64,000 bases of DNA from Gemmatimonadota bacterium (GTDB lineage Bacteria > Gemmatimonadota > Gemmatimonadetes > Gemmatimonadales > Gemmatimonadaceae), in NCBI GenBank assembly GCA_028287235.1, contig JAQBQB010000023.1:62001-126000 (forward strand), read 5' to 3'. Below the pieces are notes generated by a model. That model was not told the DNA's origin. It ran no database searches and saw only the letters and a list, made by a program, of their open reading frames with translations. The translations under genes were made by a program, and so were the position numbers. How positions within the stretch are numbered: position 1 is the first letter of the stretch; each line of letters begins with the position of its first letter. Positions 19,499 to 29,888 of this stretch are shown one piece after another.

Positions 19499-20740
19499 TT
19501 AGAGCTTCGGATGCGTACCAGCCGAACTCGTGCGCTTGAGTCCGGACAGACGAGCGGAGAACGACGCCCCCGCACCCGGGACCAGACGATTCGCGCTCAA
19601 ACCGCCTTCCTGCGCCTGCTCCGAGCAGTTCGGGCTTTGCACGCCCACGCTGCAGACTTCGCCGCTGGCGAACATGTAGCCGGAGAAGTGATGGATCTGG
19701 AACGAGGCCTGTCCACGCGCCTCATCGATCTGGACGTTCATCAACTCGGTCGGAACCACGACGCCCTGTGCGTCATCGACCTGCGATTCGCTGGCGAAGT
19801 ACACCACGCGAAGCGCACTGAGCGAACGGCTCGACCAATCCGTGCCGCTCATGTCCTGCGTGACCACGAGCGGACGGGCGAACTGAGTTCCGTGGGGCTG
19901 GAACTCATACGAAAGGAGCTGCCCCGGACGGCTGCTGACCGACAAGGTCATCGTCGTCGCCAGCGCACCGCGCGGCACGACCACCGTGAGGCCGGCCGAC
20001 GGCAGCGACAACACGCCGCCTGCCGGACCGATCTTCGCCGACGCCGACGTGGCACCGGAGAACGTCAGACCGCCGCTGATACGATTGAAGCCGGCGCCGC
20101 CTTCCGTACAACCCGGATTCTCCGGCGGGCAACCGTCGCCCGAGCCCATCAGATAGCCGCTGAAGTGCTTGATGCGGCGCGTCACCAGGCCGGTGACCGG
20201 ATTCTTCACCGTGACGAGCGTCGCGTCACCCGACAACTCGCTGACGCAAGCCGAGTAGGCGGACGTGCAATACAGGATGTCCGAGCTGGGGTCCTGCGCC
20301 GCGGACACATCGGTGAACGCCAACGTCACCCAGTTCAGCGGGTTGGACGTCGGAACGAACCGGAGGTGGTTCGCGAAGTCCACACGGGGATGGCCGGCCG
20401 CGTCGAGCCACGCAGACGCATTCACCGTGATCGGAGCAGTGGCAGGCGTACAGGAGTTGTCCCACTCCGCCGTGCCGTAGGACGAGGACGGATCGCAGAT
20501 CGAACCAGCCGGAAAGCGAACGCTGTTGCCCGCTCCGAGAAAGAACGAAGAGTTCACGGTGGGGTTCACCGTGAAGCTGAACCGAACCGTGTCCGTCTTG
20601 GTGAGCGTCGCCAGAGCGCCGCCGCCGGAGACGATCGCCGGCTGATGAGCAGTCTGGTTACCCGGGGCCACCGCACCGTCGTTACACGCGGCGAGGCCTG
20701 ACACAAGGGCGATGAGTACTGTGGTACGTTTTGCCTTGAA
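19499..20740 (-). CDS. secreted lipoprotein B with added ZU5-like domain
   Basis: Lipobox VSGLAAC; same core domain as A/C; extra GPAGGVLSLPSAGLTVVVPRGALATTMTLSV (ZU5-like) and second HFSGY motif. Confidence 0.85.
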   Translation of the reverse strand, partial: FKAKRTTVLIALVSGLAACNDGAVAPGNQTAHQPAIVSGGGALATLTKTDTVRFSFTVNPTVNSSFFLGAGNSVRFPAGSICDPSSSYGTAEWDNSCTPATAPITVNASAWLDAAGHPRVDFANHLRFVPTSNPLNWVTLAFTDVSAAQDPSSDILYCTSAYSACVSELSGDATLVTVKNPVTGLVTRRIKHFSGYLMGSGDGCPPENPGCTEGGAGFNRISGGLTFSGATSASAKIGPAGGVLSLPSAGLTVVVPRGALATTMTLSVSSRPGQLLSYEFQPHGTQFARPLVVTQDMSGTDWSSRSLSALRVVYFASESQVDDAQGVVVPTELMNVQIDEARGQASFQIHHFSGYMFASGEVCSVGVQSPNCSEQAQEGGLSANRLVPGAGASFSARLSGLKRTSSAGTHPKL

Positions 20741-20905
20741 CATCAAAGCCTCCGTCGGCTATTGATAGTTGTGTAGGGCGCCGTCCTCGCATCTGCGCGA
20801 TGGGTACACCCTGCCCGTCGAATTATCGGCCGCCGAATCCTGCGATGAATTTCATTCAAGTTTTTGTAACACATCGTTGCAGCCTGCAACGATCTGACGC
20901 AGGTC
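20741..20905 (-). promoter_or_regulatory. conserved leader/operator of lipoprotein B
   Basis: CGTTGCA-GCC-TGCAACG at 20875-20891 and same leader blocks as A and C. Confidence 0.7.
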
Positions 20906-20995
20906 GTCCGGCGCGACCCCGGGAAAACGACCCCGAAAACGATGAAGGGACGGCCCACCAGGCCCGTCCCTTCGGTACTCGTCGAGCTCGGAGTG

Positions 20996-21661
20996 CTACC
21001 GCCGGCCGGATACGAGGATGTATCCTGAGCCGCCGATCCGATTGAATGCTTCGTCGCTGCCGTCGCCGGCGCCGACGTTGTAGCCACTGAAGTGCTTGAT
21101 GCGACGCATCACCTTCCCCGTGACCGGGTTGCGCATCGTGAGGAGCGAAAGGTCCGTCTTCGATTCGTCATAGCAGCCCGACGTATCGGTGACGCAGTAC
21201 AGAATGCTGTAGAACGGATCGAGCGACGCGGCGTAGTCGCCGAACGTGAGATTCACCCATCCCGTCGGTAGCACGCTGGGAACGAACCGCAGGTTCGGCG
21301 TGAAGTCGACGCGGGCGTGGCCATGCGAATTCATCCACGCCTTCACGGTCACGGTCACCGAGCCCCGTGCCGCCGTGCAGGGTTTGTCCCACTCCGTAAC
21401 GCCATAGCTCGACGTTTTCGGATCGCAGATCGCGCCGGGCGGAAAAGTGATGCTGTTGCCGGCGCCGAGGTAATACGTGGTGCTGCGCCGCGAATCGATC
21501 GTGATGTTGAAGCGCGCCGTATCGGTCGCGCTCAACGCGGTCGTCACCCCGCCGCCCTCGACGGTCGCGGTTGCGGGAGCATCGGCGCGAGGAGCCACCG
21601 TATCGCTACACGCGGCCACCATCGCCACGAGCACGAGACCTACTGTCTTGCTTGCCTTCAT
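20996..21661 (-). CDS. secreted lipoprotein C (paralogue)
   Basis: Lipobox VAMVAAC; YYLGAGNSITFPPGAICDP...GVTEWDKPC...RIKHFSGYNVGAGDG. Confidence 0.85.
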   Translation of the reverse strand: MKASKTVGLVLVAMVAACSDTVAPRADAPATATVEGGGVTTALSATDTARFNITIDSRRSTTYYLGAGNSITFPPGAICDPKTSSYGVTEWDKPCTAARGSVTVTVKAWMNSHGHARVDFTPNLRFVPSVLPTGWVNLTFGDYAASLDPFYSILYCVTDTSGCYDESKTDLSLLTMRNPVTGKVMRRIKHFSGYNVGAGDGSDEAFNRIGGSGYILVSGRR

Positions 21662-21825
21662 TATCAAAGCCTCCGTCGGCCGTTGATTGTCGTGCGAGGC
21701 GCGCCCACCGCACCTGCGCGATGAGTACACTCTGCGCATGCGATTATCGGCCGCGCCGCGAGGCGATGAATCTTTTGCGTCCCCCTGCAACAGTTCGTTC
21801 CAACGTGCAACGTTTCTTCGCAAGG
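21662..21825 (-). promoter_or_regulatory. conserved leader/operator of lipoprotein C
   Basis: CGTTCCA-ACG-TGCAACG at 21796-21812 and same leader blocks. Confidence 0.65.
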
Positions 21826-21866
21826 CTTGGAGCTTGCACCAGTCGCGAACCGACCAGGAGCCATTC

Positions 21867-22244
21867 GTGAAGCTCACACTGTTGTCCGACGAATCGATCC
21901 GCCTCGAGCCCGTTCCCGGGCCCATGACCATCGAGGCCATGTCCGCCGACCAGAGCTACTCCCCCTTCCATATGGTTGCGGGCGGTCTGGCCTACTGCAC
22001 CTTTTCGGTGATCCACGCCTGGGCCGAGCACGCCGGCCTCCAGGCCGACGACCTGGTGCTCGATGTCGCCTGGAAGTTCGCCGACGATCCGCATCGCGTG
22101 GGCGAGCTCGACGTCCGTTTCACCTGGCCGTCGCTTCCCGCCAAGCGCCTCGAGGCCGCGAAGCGCGTCGCCGAGATGTGCACGATCCACGCGACGCTCA
22201 CGCACCCGCCAACGATCGTCATCAGCGGAACGGCCGGCCAATGA
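21867..22244 (+). CDS. OsmC-like family protein
   Basis: GTG start after AGGAG; KLTLLSDESIRLEPVPGPMTIEAMSADQSYSPFHMVAGGLAYCTFSVI. Confidence 0.75.
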   Translation: MKLTLLSDESIRLEPVPGPMTIEAMSADQSYSPFHMVAGGLAYCTFSVIHAWAEHAGLQADDLVLDVAWKFADDPHRVGELDVRFTWPSLPAKRLEAAKRVAEMCTIHATLTHPPTIVISGTAGQ

Positions 22245-22693
22245 CCGTTCCCGTCGTCCGATTCACCGTGCGCGGAATAGACACCGTCGCTGGACTCGGC
22301 CGCCCCTACACCTGCGTCTACGACGGCACCTGCAAGGTGTGCACGCGGCTCGCGCACGCGCTGGAAAAATGGGACCGAGACCACCAAATCGAAGTCGTGC
22401 CGTCGCAGGCCCCCGGCGTGATGGCCCGCTTTCCGTGGATTCCCGCGCGCGCCTACGCCGAGGCGCTGCAGCTCATCGGCCCGACCGGCCACACCTGGCA
22501 GGGCGCCGCCGCGATCGAGCAGCTGCTCCATGTGCTGCCGAAGGGAAAGCTCGTCGCGTGGCTCTTCAAGATTCCGTTCGTCCGGCCCATCGCCGACCGC
22601 ATCTACAAATGGTTCGCGCGCAACCGTTACCACCTCGGCTGCGGCGAACACTGTCAATCGCGTCCGGTCGACGTGGACTTTCGAGATCGCTGA
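22241..22693 (+). CDS. DCC-family (DUF393) thiol-disulfide oxidoreductase-like protein
   Basis: CVYDGTCKVCTRLAHALEKWD; ATGA overlap with OsmC gene. Confidence 0.82.
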   Translation: MTVPVVRFTVRGIDTVAGLGRPYTCVYDGTCKVCTRLAHALEKWDRDHQIEVVPSQAPGVMARFPWIPARAYAEALQLIGPTGHTWQGAAAIEQLLHVLPKGKLVAWLFKIPFVRPIADRIYKWFARNRYHLGCGEHCQSRPVDVDFRDR

Positions 22694-24153
22694 ATTCCCT
22701 CGCTGAGCGTCTTCGCCCACTCGTCGACGAGCTGCATCTCGGCGTCGTCGAGCTCCTCGGACTCCGACTGAACTCCGGTTGAGGTTCCACCAGCCGCGCG
22801 CGCGACGTTCTCCGCGAGACCGATCCAAGCGCCGCGCTGCAGCCAGTCGCCGACCGTTCGCAGCATGACCTCGTCGAGCACCGTCGCCGCGCGATCGTAC
22901 ACCTGAATCTCGAAGCGCACCGCGTCGCCGCGAGGCTCGAGGAGAAAGCGCGCGGCGCCGGCGATCGGATGCCCCGCGACCGTGAGCAGCGTCATGCGGC
23001 GGTCGGCGGCTTCCGCCACACGCACCTGCACCTGACCGCGCACGGGAATCTCCAGCGTCAACGTCGCCCCTTCGTCCATGCGCGTTGCGCCGGCCGGCTC
23101 GACCTTCACCGTCACGATCGATGGCAACAGCGTGGGGAGATGGTGCCGCACGTGGTCGAACAATGCGTCGGCGTCGTAGCGGCCGCCGTGGATGTCGACC
23201 CAGTAGCGCTTACGCGTGAGCGTGCCCACCCCACTCGACGGGTGCTGCTCCGGTTGTTCGGTGGCCAACCGGCGCAGGCCTTCGTCGAGGCGCGTCGGCG
23301 CCAGGTTGAAGACATCAGTCAATGCGTTCTGCGCGCCCGGCTGGATGAAATTTCCCTCGGACAGCATGTGCATCTGCGACTCGGTGAACGGCACGTCCAC
23401 GCCGATCGCCTCGAGCGCGCGTATTCCCCAGGACGCAAACAGCTCGGGCAGCGGCGCCTGTACGGCCGCGCGGTTGGTGATCGTGCGCAGCCGTGCGGTC
23501 AAGTCGTTTTGCGACGTGACTTCCGGTCCCGCGACCTCGAGCACGCGGCACCGCACGTCGCTTCGATCCACCGCGAGCGCGAGCACCTCGGCGAGATCCT
23601 CATGCCAGATGGGCTGAAATTTCTGCTCGCCGTCGCCGATCGTGGGAATCACCGGCAGCGAGCGGACCATGCGCAGCAGCATCGAGATGTTTTCGTCGCC
23701 CGGCCCGTACACCGCGCCGGGGCGCACGACGACCCATTCGCGCGAGAACGCGCGCACCACGTCTTCGGCGACGCACTTCGACTTGTGATAGCCGGACCGC
23801 CCACGCTCCGCGCCGAGCGAGGATACGAAGACCACGCGCTTGACTCCGGCGCGCTCGGCCTCGAGCACGACGTATCGCGTTCCGTCGATGTTGACCGACT
23901 GAAAGGTGCGCGTGGGCGGCTGCTCGTCGACGATCCCGGCGATGTGCAGCACGACGTCGCACCCCTCGGCCGCGCCACGTATCGATTTCTCGTTGGAGAC
24001 GTCGCCCGGCCACCCGTCGACGCCCTCGGGCCACCACTGCTCACCTCGCCCGGCGTGCCGGCTCAAGACCCGAACCGTGTGGCCGCGCCGGTGCAGCGCC
24101 CGTACGGACGACTCGCCGATCACCCCTGTACCGCCAGTCACCAAGACCTTCAT
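22654..24153 (-). CDS. NAD(P)-binding epimerase/NDUFA9-like protein with C-terminal extra domain
   Basis: MKVLVTGGTGVIGESSVRALHRRGHTVRVLSR; VVRPGAVYGPGDENISMLLR. Confidence 0.85.
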   Translation of the reverse strand: MKVLVTGGTGVIGESSVRALHRRGHTVRVLSRHAGRGEQWWPEGVDGWPGDVSNEKSIRGAAEGCDVVLHIAGIVDEQPPTRTFQSVNIDGTRYVVLEAERAGVKRVVFVSSLGAERGRSGYHKSKCVAEDVVRAFSREWVVVRPGAVYGPGDENISMLLRMVRSLPVIPTIGDGEQKFQPIWHEDLAEVLALAVDRSDVRCRVLEVAGPEVTSQNDLTARLRTITNRAAVQAPLPELFASWGIRALEAIGVDVPFTESQMHMLSEGNFIQPGAQNALTDVFNLAPTRLDEGLRRLATEQPEQHPSSGVGTLTRKRYWVDIHGGRYDADALFDHVRHHLPTLLPSIVTVKVEPAGATRMDEGATLTLEIPVRGQVQVRVAEAADRRMTLLTVAGHPIAGAARFLLEPRGDAVRFEIQVYDRAATVLDEVMLRTVGDWLQRGAWIGLAENVARAAGGTSTGVQSESEELDDAEMQLVDEWAKTLSEGIQRSRKSTSTGRD

Positions 24154-24288
24154 GCGTGTCCTCGCTGTAAGTGACAGGAATCGGGCAGGTTAAGTGCCAA
24201 GCAAGCGGGTGGTTACACGGCCGTCTCGTGTGTCGTCAACCGTGTGCCCAGCGACGCAGCTTGGCTTCTGCTGCCGATACTGGGAGTT

Positions 24289-25365
24289 ATGTCCGCCTAT
24301 AAACGTTTATTTGTTCTGGTCGCGCTCGCTGGTTGCTCGCGCGCCCCGTCGGGCACCGTCTGGTTCGGCGCGGCCGGGCCGTCGCATGACGCGAACGGGG
24401 CGGCGAATCAGCGCGGGGCGGAGCTCGCCCTCGACGAGATCAACACCGCCCAGGGCCAATCGCGCCGCTTCAACATCAAGTTCATGGACGACTCGGCAAA
24501 TGGCGTTCGCGCCGCCGGCGTCGCCCAGGACTTCGTGAACGATCCGAAGGTCGTCGCTGTCGTGGGACACGTTAATTCTGGCGCGATGATGGCGGCAGCC
24601 AAAGTCTACGACGGACACCTCCCCGCCATTGCCACCGCGGCCACGTCGCCGGCCCTGAGCGGCATTTCGCGCTGGACCTTCCGCGTCATCTCGAGCGACT
24701 CGCTGAACGGACTCCGCATCGCGACCCACATGGGCCGCCTCGGCCGAAAGCGCGCCGCCGTGCTCTACGAGAACAACGCCTACGGCCGCGGTCTGGCCGA
24801 CGCCTTCCGCCGCGGATTCTCCGGCGAGATCGTCGGCATCGATCCGGTCAGCGACCGGCCGGGCGAAGACCTCGAGCCGTTCGTCACCTGGTACAAGCAG
24901 CAGCACGCCGACCTCGTGTTCGTCGCCGGCACCGCCGCGTCGGGCCTCGCGTTCATCAAGGAAGCGCGCCGCCAGCAGATCACTGCCGACTTGGTCGGCG
25001 GCAACGGCTGGGCGACGATGGTGGGCGACCCGCTCGCCGACGGTGCGTACTTCCCTACGCCGTTCAACGCCGCCGACCCGCGCCCCGAAGTCCAGGCGTT
25101 CGTCGCCGCATATAAGAAGAAGTACAACGAGACGCCGACCGCGTACGCCGCTCTGGCCTACGACGCGACGAAGCTCCTCGCCCAGGCGGTGGACAAGGTC
25201 GGGCCCGACCGCATCAAGATTCGCGACTACCTCGGGAGCCTGCCGGAGACCTATCACGGCGTGACCGGCCCGATCGCATTCGGACCGAACGGCGACCCGA
25301 AGGACAAGAGCATGCTCATGGCACGCATCCGCCAGGGCGCGCTCCAAGTGGAGTCGAACCAATGA
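24289..25365 (+). CDS. ABC-type branched-chain amino-acid-like periplasmic binding lipoprotein
   Basis: Lipobox [40 protein letters not shown] (Peripla_BP_6 type). Confidence 0.88.
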   Translation: MSAYKRLFVLVALAGCSRAPSGTVWFGAAGPSHDANGAANQRGAELALDEINTAQGQSRRFNIKFMDDSANGVRAAGVAQDFVNDPKVVAVVGHVNSGAMMAAAKVYDGHLPAIATAATSPALSGISRWTFRVISSDSLNGLRIATHMGRLGRKRAAVLYENNAYGRGLADAFRRGFSGEIVGIDPVSDRPGEDLEPFVTWYKQQHADLVFVAGTAASGLAFIKEARRQQITADLVGGNGWATMVGDPLADGAYFPTPFNAADPRPEVQAFVAAYKKKYNETPTAYAALAYDATKLLAQAVDKVGPDRIKIRDYLGSLPETYHGVTGPIAFGPNGDPKDKSMLMARIRQGALQVESNQ

Positions 25366-27071
25366 GCGCGCTCGATCGCCTGAAGCTGAACACGATCCGC
25401 GGCCGTCTCTGGCTCGGCTTCGGCATTCTCGTGGGCCTGCTGATCATCGCCGGCGCCGTCGCGCGCTCGTCGTTCGCCGGCATGTCGTTGACGATCACCC
25501 AGTCGCTCGCCGACGTGCAGGCCGAGGCGCAGCTCGCCAGCCAGCTGTCGGCGAACGCGGCGAAGACCATCGAAGCGGGATCGCGCTACATCGACACGCG
25601 CGACTCCGCGGCGCTCAACGCCTTTAGAAAATTCGGATGGGCGGCGCACGACGTTCAGCGCCAGATGAACGACCGCTCCAGCCAGTCGGCCACGGAAGTC
25701 GCGACCGTGGCGTCGATCGAGAACAAGCTCTCGGCCATGGAAGTGAGCTACGCGCTCGCCCATCGCCTCGCCGATTTGGGCCGCGTGGACGACGCGCGCA
25801 AAGCCGCCGCGCAGGCGCGCGGCGCCATCGACGACCTGCTCAACAACATCGAGCTGCTCGGCGCGCTCAAGGCGCAGAAGGTGGCGGAAGCGCGCGACCA
25901 TCTCGCGTCGGAGACGCAGCGGCGGTCGGCGTGGCTCATCACGCTCATCGGTCTGGCGTTGGTGATCGGCGTGCTCGTCGTGATGTACACGGTGCGCCGC
26001 ATCGGCGAGCCGCTCGACCGCCTCGTGCAGCACGCGCGGCGCTTGAGCGACGGCGACCTCTCGAGCCGCGTGGACAGCGACATGCCCGGCGAGTTCAGCA
26101 TCCTCGCCATGGCGATGAACCAGACGGGCGAATCGCTGTCGCGCGTCGTGACGGTCACCGCGCGCACGGCCGAGGAAGTTTCCAGCTCGGCGCACGACCT
26201 CGCGTCGGTCTCCGAGCAGATCTCGCTCTCGGCCAGCCAGATGGCGAGCGCCATGACGGAAGTCTCACACGGCGCGGAAGCACAAGTGCAGCAGCTGCGC
26301 ACCGTCGACGACACGTTGCAGGCGATCCGCGAAGCGGCCGACGGCGTGAAGGAGCGCTCCTCTGAAGTCACCGGGCTGGCGCGCAGCATCGAGGGCGCGG
26401 CCCACGCCAAGCGCATCGAGATCGACCGCGCGCTCGGCATTCTCGTGGACGTGAAGCACAGCGTGGAGCGCGCCGCCGAGGAGATTCGCGCTCTCAACTC
26501 CACCGTGAGCGACATCAGCCGCTTCGTCGCCTCGGTGGGACAGATCGCCGATCAGACCAACCTGTTGGCGCTCAACGCCGCCATCGAAGCGGCACGCGCC
26601 GGCGACGCCGGCCGCGGGTTCGCGGTGGTCGCCGACGAGGTGCGCAAGCTCGCCGAACAGTCGCAGAAGGCCGCCGACGACATCGTGATCATGACCACGC
26701 AGGTAACCGCGCGCGTCACGAGCAGCGCCCGCGCCATGGAAGCGAGCGCCGGCCGCGTCGGCGAGATCGAGCGCGTGTCGCGCGACATCGACGCGGCGCT
26801 GCGCACCATCACCGACGCGGCCGAGAAGACCCGTGTCGCCGCGGTTGGCGTCACGGGCGCCGCGGAGGCGAACGCCTTTGCCGTCAACAGCGCGGCGACG
26901 AGCCTCGAGTCGATCGCCAAGACCGCGGAAGGCCACGCGGCCGCAGCCGAGCAGGTGAACGCATCCACACAGGAACAGAGCGCCGCGTGCGAGCAGATGA
27001 CCTCCGCGAGCAACGTGTTGCTCGGTGGGGCGAATCAATTGAGAGAGCTCGTTGGGGGATTGAGGACCTGA
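25362..27071 (+). CDS. methyl-accepting chemotaxis protein
   Basis: Two TMs, HAMP, signalling tip [41 protein letters not shown]. Confidence 0.95.
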   Translation: MSALDRLKLNTIRGRLWLGFGILVGLLIIAGAVARSSFAGMSLTITQSLADVQAEAQLASQLSANAAKTIEAGSRYIDTRDSAALNAFRKFGWAAHDVQRQMNDRSSQSATEVATVASIENKLSAMEVSYALAHRLADLGRVDDARKAAAQARGAIDDLLNNIELLGALKAQKVAEARDHLASETQRRSAWLITLIGLALVIGVLVVMYTVRRIGEPLDRLVQHARRLSDGDLSSRVDSDMPGEFSILAMAMNQTGESLSRVVTVTARTAEEVSSSAHDLASVSEQISLSASQMASAMTEVSHGAEAQVQQLRTVDDTLQAIREAADGVKERSSEVTGLARSIEGAAHAKRIEIDRALGILVDVKHSVERAAEEIRALNSTVSDISRFVASVGQIADQTNLLALNAAIEAARAGDAGRGFAVVADEVRKLAEQSQKAADDIVIMTTQVTARVTSSARAMEASAGRVGEIERVSRDIDAALRTITDAAEKTRVAAVGVTGAAEANAFAVNSAATSLESIAKTAEGHAAAAEQVNASTQEQSAACEQMTSASNVLLGGANQLRELVGGLRT

Positions 27072-27076
27072 AATAC

Positions 27077-27184
27077 TCCTGGTCCCCGGTCTGAGGATGA
27101 CAGGTTGAAATTCGGAAGGGCCGAGCGGCAAGCCGCTCGGCCCTTTTGTCGTTCCTCAGAACTCAGCCCAGGGACCAGTGAACT
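27077..27184. repeat. inverted element E with CTGGTCC/CTGAG arms and central hairpin; also likely terminator
   Basis: CTGGTCCCCGGTCTGAGG ... CCTCAGAACTCAGCCCAGGGACCAG arms around GGGCCGAGCGGC-AA-GCCGCTCGGCCC-TTTT. Confidence 0.75.
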
Positions 27185-27270
27185 AGAGTGCCCACCCCCG
27201 CCCCAACCGCCATTACGCGGTATCCACCCAGGCATTGCGACACTCCCAAGCAGTGCCGAGCTTTTCCCGG

Positions 27271-28392
27271 ATGCATATTCAAACGCTCGCCGTTCACGCC
27301 GGCCACGACGTCGATCCGGCGACGGCCGCCGTTACGCCCCCCATCCACCTCTCCACCACCTTCGCGCGCGAAGCGGATGGGAGCTACCGCGGGGGCTTTC
27401 TCTACTCGCGCTACGCCAACCCCAATCGCTCCGCGCTCGAGACCTGTCTCGCGCGGTTGGAGGGCGGCGCGGCGGCGGCGGCGTTCGCGTCTGGCTCCGC
27501 CGCTACGATGACGCTGCTCCAGGCGATCGGCCCCGCCTCGCACGTCATCCTGCCCGACGACGCGTACTTCGGTTCGATCAAGCTCGCGCGCGACGTCTTC
27601 GGCCCCTGGGGCATGGAGGTGTCGATCGTCGACATGACGAACCCCGCCAACGTTTCGCAGGCAATGCGCACGAACACGAAGCTCGTGTGGCTCGAGACGC
27701 CGTCGAATCCGTTGCTCGGGATCGCCGACATCGCCGCCCTCGCCGACATCGCGCATCGCGGCGGCGCAGTCTGCGCCGTCGACAACACCTGGGGCACACC
27801 CGTGCTACAGCGGCCGTTGGAGCTGGGCGCCGACGTCTCGATGCATTCCACGACGAAATACTTGGGCGGCCACAGCGACGTGCTGAGCGGCGCGCTGGTG
27901 TTCAAGGCGAACGACGAGCTGTATCAGCGTGTCAACTCCATCCAGATGACCGGCGGCGCCGTACCGTCGCCGTTCGACTGCTGGCTGGTGATGCGCGGCG
28001 TGCGCACCCTTCCCCTCCGCGTCCACGCACAGAGTGCGTCGGCAATGGGGCTGGCCGAGTTCCTCGCGAAGCATCCGCGCGTGGAGGCGGTGCACTATCC
28101 GGGACTGAAGTCGCATCCGTCGCACGACGTCGCATGCCGGCAGATGAGCGGCTTCGGAGGCATGCTGTCGGTGCAGGTGAAGGCGACGGCGCCGGAGTCG
28201 ATCGCCATCGCCGATCGTCTCGAGCTCTTCACCCAGGCCACGAGTCTCGGCGGCACGGAGAGTCTCATCGAGCATCGCGCGTCGGTCGAAGGACCGGGTA
28301 CGCGCTCGCCCGCCAATCTGCTCCGCGTCTCCGTAGGACTGGAGCACGTCGACGATCTCAAGGAGGACTTCGACCGGGCGTTGGGCGGCTGA
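27271..28392 (+). CDS. PLP-dependent cystathionine gamma-synthase/lyase family
   Basis: [64 protein letters not shown]. Confidence 0.93.
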   Translation: MHIQTLAVHAGHDVDPATAAVTPPIHLSTTFAREADGSYRGGFLYSRYANPNRSALETCLARLEGGAAAAAFASGSAATMTLLQAIGPASHVILPDDAYFGSIKLARDVFGPWGMEVSIVDMTNPANVSQAMRTNTKLVWLETPSNPLLGIADIAALADIAHRGGAVCAVDNTWGTPVLQRPLELGADVSMHSTTKYLGGHSDVLSGALVFKANDELYQRVNSIQMTGGAVPSPFDCWLVMRGVRTLPLRVHAQSASAMGLAEFLAKHPRVEAVHYPGLKSHPSHDVACRQMSGFGGMLSVQVKATAPESIAIADRLELFTQATSLGGTESLIEHRASVEGPGTRSPANLLRVSVGLEHVDDLKEDFDRALGG

Positions 28393-29084
28393 TGCCCAAC
28401 GCAGTACTGCTCCTGAGCGGCGGCCTGGACTCGACGACGCTCCTCGCGGACGCACTGCACGAAGGCTTCGACGTGCACGCCATGAGCTTTCGCTACGGCC
28501 AGCGCCATTCCACCGAGATCGACGCCGCCCGCCGCGTGGCGGCGGCGTACGGCGTGCGCGATCACGTCATCGTCGACATCGATTTGAGAGTCTTCGGTGC
28601 GTCGGCGCTCACCAGCGACATCGACGTGCCGAAGGATCGCGACATGAGCGACGCGGGCGACACCACGATCCCGATCACCTACGTGCCGGCGCGCAACACG
28701 ATCTTTCTGTCGTTCGCGCTGGCGTGGGCCGAAGTGCTCGGGGCGGGCGACATCTTCATCGGCGTAAATGCCCTCGACTACTCGGGGTATCCCGACTGCC
28801 GGCCCGAGTACATCGCCGCGTACGAGCGCATGGCCAACCTCGCGACGCGCGGCGGCGTCGAAGACACGAACCGCATCCACATCCGCACGCCGCTCATCGA
28901 TCTGACCAAGGCGCAGATCATTCGCCGCGGCCTCGACCTCGGCGTGGACTATTCCATCACCCAGAGCTGCTACGACCCGAGCGAGAGCGGCGCCGCCTGC
29001 GGCCACTGCGACGCCTGCCAGCTCCGGCTCAAGGGCTTCGCCGAGGCCGGTACCTCCGATCCCGCCCCGTATATTTCGGGATAG
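28392..29084 (+). CDS. queC: 7-cyano-7-deazaguanine synthase
   Basis: [22 protein letters not shown]-like [41 protein letters not shown]. Confidence 0.95.
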   Translation: MPNAVLLLSGGLDSTTLLADALHEGFDVHAMSFRYGQRHSTEIDAARRVAAAYGVRDHVIVDIDLRVFGASALTSDIDVPKDRDMSDAGDTTIPITYVPARNTIFLSFALAWAEVLGAGDIFIGVNALDYSGYPDCRPEYIAAYERMANLATRGGVEDTNRIHIRTPLIDLTKAQIIRRGLDLGVDYSITQSCYDPSESGAACGHCDACQLRLKGFAEAGTSDPAPYISG

Positions 29085-29713
29085 TGTACACCGTCAAAGA
29101 GATCTTTTATACGCTGCAGGGTGAAGGCGCACAGGCCGGCCGCCCCGCGGTCTTCTGTCGCTTCTCCGGGTGCAATCTGTGGACGGGGCGCGACGCGGAC
29201 CGCGCCTCTGCCGTCTGCACGTTTTGCGACACGGACTTCGTCGGCGTCGGGCCCGATGGGGGCAAGTTTGCCGACGCCGCCGCGCTTGCCGACGCCGTCG
29301 CGTCGCGCTGGCCCACGGAGAGCTTCGCCGACCGCTTCGTGGTCTGCACCGGCGGCGAGCCTCTGCTGCAGCTCGACAGCGCGGCGGTCGACGCGCTGCA
29401 CTCGCGCGGATTTACCGTGGCCGTCGAGACGAACGGCACCCAGCAGCCCCCGCCGGGCATCGACTGGATCTGCGTCAGCCCCAAGGCGCAGGCCGCGGTC
29501 GTGCTCGACCAGGGGCACGAGCTCAAGCTCGTGTTCCCCCAGCCGGGCGTCGACCCCGAGCGCTTTGCGTCCATGCGCTTCGAGCAGTTCTTCCTGCAGC
29601 CCATGGACGGTCCTCAGCTCGCCGAAAACACGCGAGCGGCGATGGATTACTGCCTCGCGCATCCGCGCTGGCGCCTGAGCATCCAAACCCACAAGCTGCT
29701 CGGCATTCGTTGA
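29084..29713 (+). CDS. queE: 7-carboxy-7-deazaguanine synthase
   Basis: GTG start overlapping queC stop; EIFYTLQGEGAQAGRPAVFCRFSGCNLW...CTFCDTDF; FVVCTGGEPLLQ radical SAM. Confidence 0.94.
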   Translation: MYTVKEIFYTLQGEGAQAGRPAVFCRFSGCNLWTGRDADRASAVCTFCDTDFVGVGPDGGKFADAAALADAVASRWPTESFADRFVVCTGGEPLLQLDSAAVDALHSRGFTVAVETNGTQQPPPGIDWICVSPKAQAAVVLDQGHELKLVFPQPGVDPERFASMRFEQFFLQPMDGPQLAENTRAAMDYCLAHPRWRLSIQTHKLLGIR

Positions 29714-29888
29714 TCGGTGCACGCTCTGGCGCGCGCCATTCACTGCGGCGAAGGATCACGTAGCCCGTGTGATCTTTCGCACGGTCGCGTCCGATACTCA
29801 CAAGCATCGTTGACCTCGCTCCTGAGGCGGCTTAGAATCCTCATCTTGCTGGGTCCGGCTCGCGGACGAACCACCTTGCCATAGACGG

